From: Clostridiales bacterium
GTDB lineage: Bacteria; Bacillota; Clostridia; UBA1381
Direction: 5' to 3'
Assembly (NCBI GenBank): GCA_029219585.1
Contig: JAQXTR010000084.1
Span: 1 to 35,677 of the forward strand
Length of the DNA: 35,677 nucleotides
The position numbers and the translations under genes are program-made. Below the pieces are notes generated by a model, which saw nothing but the letters and a program-made list of their open reading frames with translations, was not told where the DNA came from and did no database searches. Below are positions 34,641-35,677 of the stretch, piece after piece. Each line of letters begins with the position of its first letter. Positions within the stretch are counted from its first letter, which is position 1.

Positions 34641-35666
34641 TTAACAAATAAACATAGCATCGCCGAAGCTGAAGAATCTGTATCTTTCCTTAACCGCCTC
34701 CGCATACGCATTAAGGACGTTTTCACGTCCGGCGAGCGCTGAAACAAGCATAATGAGCGTTGATTCGGGAAGGTGGAAGTTTGTTATCAGTGCGTCAATT
34801 ACATGAAATTCCTTGCCGGGATAGATGAAGATGTCCGTCCAGCCTGTTGAGGCCTTGAGCGGCAGTCCGTTCATGCCTGCGGTTTCAAGGGTTCTTGTAG
34901 CGGTTGTGCCAACTGACACAACGCGTCCGCCCTCCGCCTTTGTTCTGTTTATGAGATCGGCAGTTTCCTGCGGAAGGATATAAAATTCAGAATGCATTTT
35001 GTGTTCGTTTATATCATCCGCCTTAACCGGTCTGAAGGTGCCCAGACCGACGTGGAGCGTAACATAACCGATATTTACACCTCTTGCCTTTACCTTTTCA
35101 AGCAGATCGGGCGTGAAGTGGAGTCCGGCAGTCGGTGCGGCGGCAGAGCCGTTATGCTTTGCGTAAACCGTCTGGTAACGATCCTTGTCCTCTAATTTCT
35201 TCGTGATATACGGCGGAAGCGGCATTTCGCCGAGCTTATCGAGAACGTTTTCAAAAACCCCCTCATACTCGAATTTAACAAGCCTGTTTCCGTCGTTTAT
35301 AATATCAAGTATCTCCGCCTTAAGCTCACCGTTTCCGAACACGAATCTTGCGCCGGGCTTTGCGCGTCTGCCGGGCTTTAATATGACCTCCCATGTGTCA
35401 AGAGAGTGTTTATTCAGCAGAAGAAATTCAATCGCGCCGCCTGTATCCTCCTTGACACCGTAAAGCCGCGCGGGTATGACCCGGGTATCATTAAGGATAA
35501 GAGTATCGCCCGGATTAAGCATATCCGCAATGTCATAAAAATGTCTGTGTTCAATCTTGCCCGTGACCTTATCAAGTATCATGAGCCGTGAGTGATCGCG
35601 TTTTTCAAGCGGCTCCTGGGCGATAAGCTCCTGAGGCAGTTCATAATAGAAATCCGATGTTTTCAT
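34641..35666 (-). CDS. queA: S-adenosylmethionine:tRNA ribosyltransferase-isomerase
   Basis: The 341-residue QueA moves the ribosyl group of SAM onto preQ1 in tRNA to give epoxyqueuosine. It is complete in the window. Motifs are [89 protein letters not shown] and [11 protein letters not shown] short AGGA lies 7 bases before the ATG. It is cotranscribed with tgt, the enzyme acting one step earlier in queuosine synthesis. The promoter would be beyond the window. Confidence 0.97.
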   Translation of the reverse strand: MKTSDFYYELPQELIAQEPLEKRDHSRLMILDKVTGKIEHRHFYDIADMLNPGDTLILNDTRVIPARLYGVKEDTGGAIEFLLLNKHSLDTWEVILKPGRRAKPGARFVFGNGELKAEILDIINDGNRLVKFEYEGVFENVLDKLGEMPLPPYITKKLEDKDRYQTVYAKHNGSAAAPTAGLHFTPDLLEKVKARGVNIGYVTLHVGLGTFRPVKADDINEHKMHSEFYILPQETADLINRTKAEGGRVVSVGTTATRTLETAGMNGLPLKASTGWTDIFIYPGKEFHVIDALITNFHLPESTLIMLVSALAGRENVLNAYAEAVKERYRFFSFGDAMFIC

Positions 35667-35677
35667 TAATAATTCCT

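Overview
The window looks like core chromosome of an anaerobic member of the Clostridia (Firmicutes). It carries a group B-type [FeFe]-hydrogenase, a flavodiiron O2/NO reductase, a DUF421/DUF4363 pair, a GerMN lipoprotein, a stand-alone TSCPD protein, strong GGAGG ribosome binding sites and near-consensus sigma-A promoters (TTGACA-17-TATAAT type). Base composition is moderate to low GC. I see no transposase, integrase, phage gene or CRISPR array. The species cannot be named from this sequence alone.

Layout. 1-700: 3' end of a low-molecular-weight protein tyrosine phosphatase gene and an ArsC/Spx-like gene (+). 812-2425: monocistronic [FeFe]-hydrogenase (+). 2454-4762: polar amino acid ABC transporter (-), with a long hairpin between the binding-protein gene and the permease gene. 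4899-6455: a small membrane protein overlapping an acyltransferase-3 gene (+). 6502-15204: an apparent seven-gene operon (-) that begins with hslO (Hsp33) and continues with a GT2 polyprenyl-phosphate glycosyltransferase, a PIG-V-like mannosyltransferase, a large GT-C-like protein, a GtrA flippase, an FAD oxidoreductase and another GT-C protein. 15288-15896: cysteine hydrolase (+). 15970-20199: fprA-glyA-argS (-). 20261-20954: nth (+). 21066-27223: DUF362 ferredoxin protein, trmL, archaeal-type phosphoglycerate mutase, AI-2E-family permease and metG (-). 27264-29061: a small lipoprotein gene and the DUF4363/DUF421 pair (-). 29254-29989: transaldolase-like gene (-). 30027-31721: TSCPD protein, GerMN lipoprotein and inositol monophosphatase (+). 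31808-32071: two tRNA-Ala genes (-). 32207-33407: rodA (+). 33499-35666: queA-tgt (-).

How it fits together. Housekeeping translation genes (argS, metG, glyA, two tRNA-Ala, trmL, queA, tgt) are interleaved with anaerobe redox genes and cell-envelope genes. The least explained part is the envelope glycan locus at about 4.9-15.2 kb. There a lipid-linked sugar synthase, a flippase, three membrane glycosyltransferase-like proteins and an FAD sugar-type oxidoreductase share an operon. It converges on an O-acyltransferase that has its own small membrane partner. Together these could build and decorate a cell-surface polymer or glycoprotein; this is inference from domain content. No stretch longer than 300 bases lacks a gene. 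The longest spacers (about 190-260 bases) mostly hold divergent promoters and terminators.
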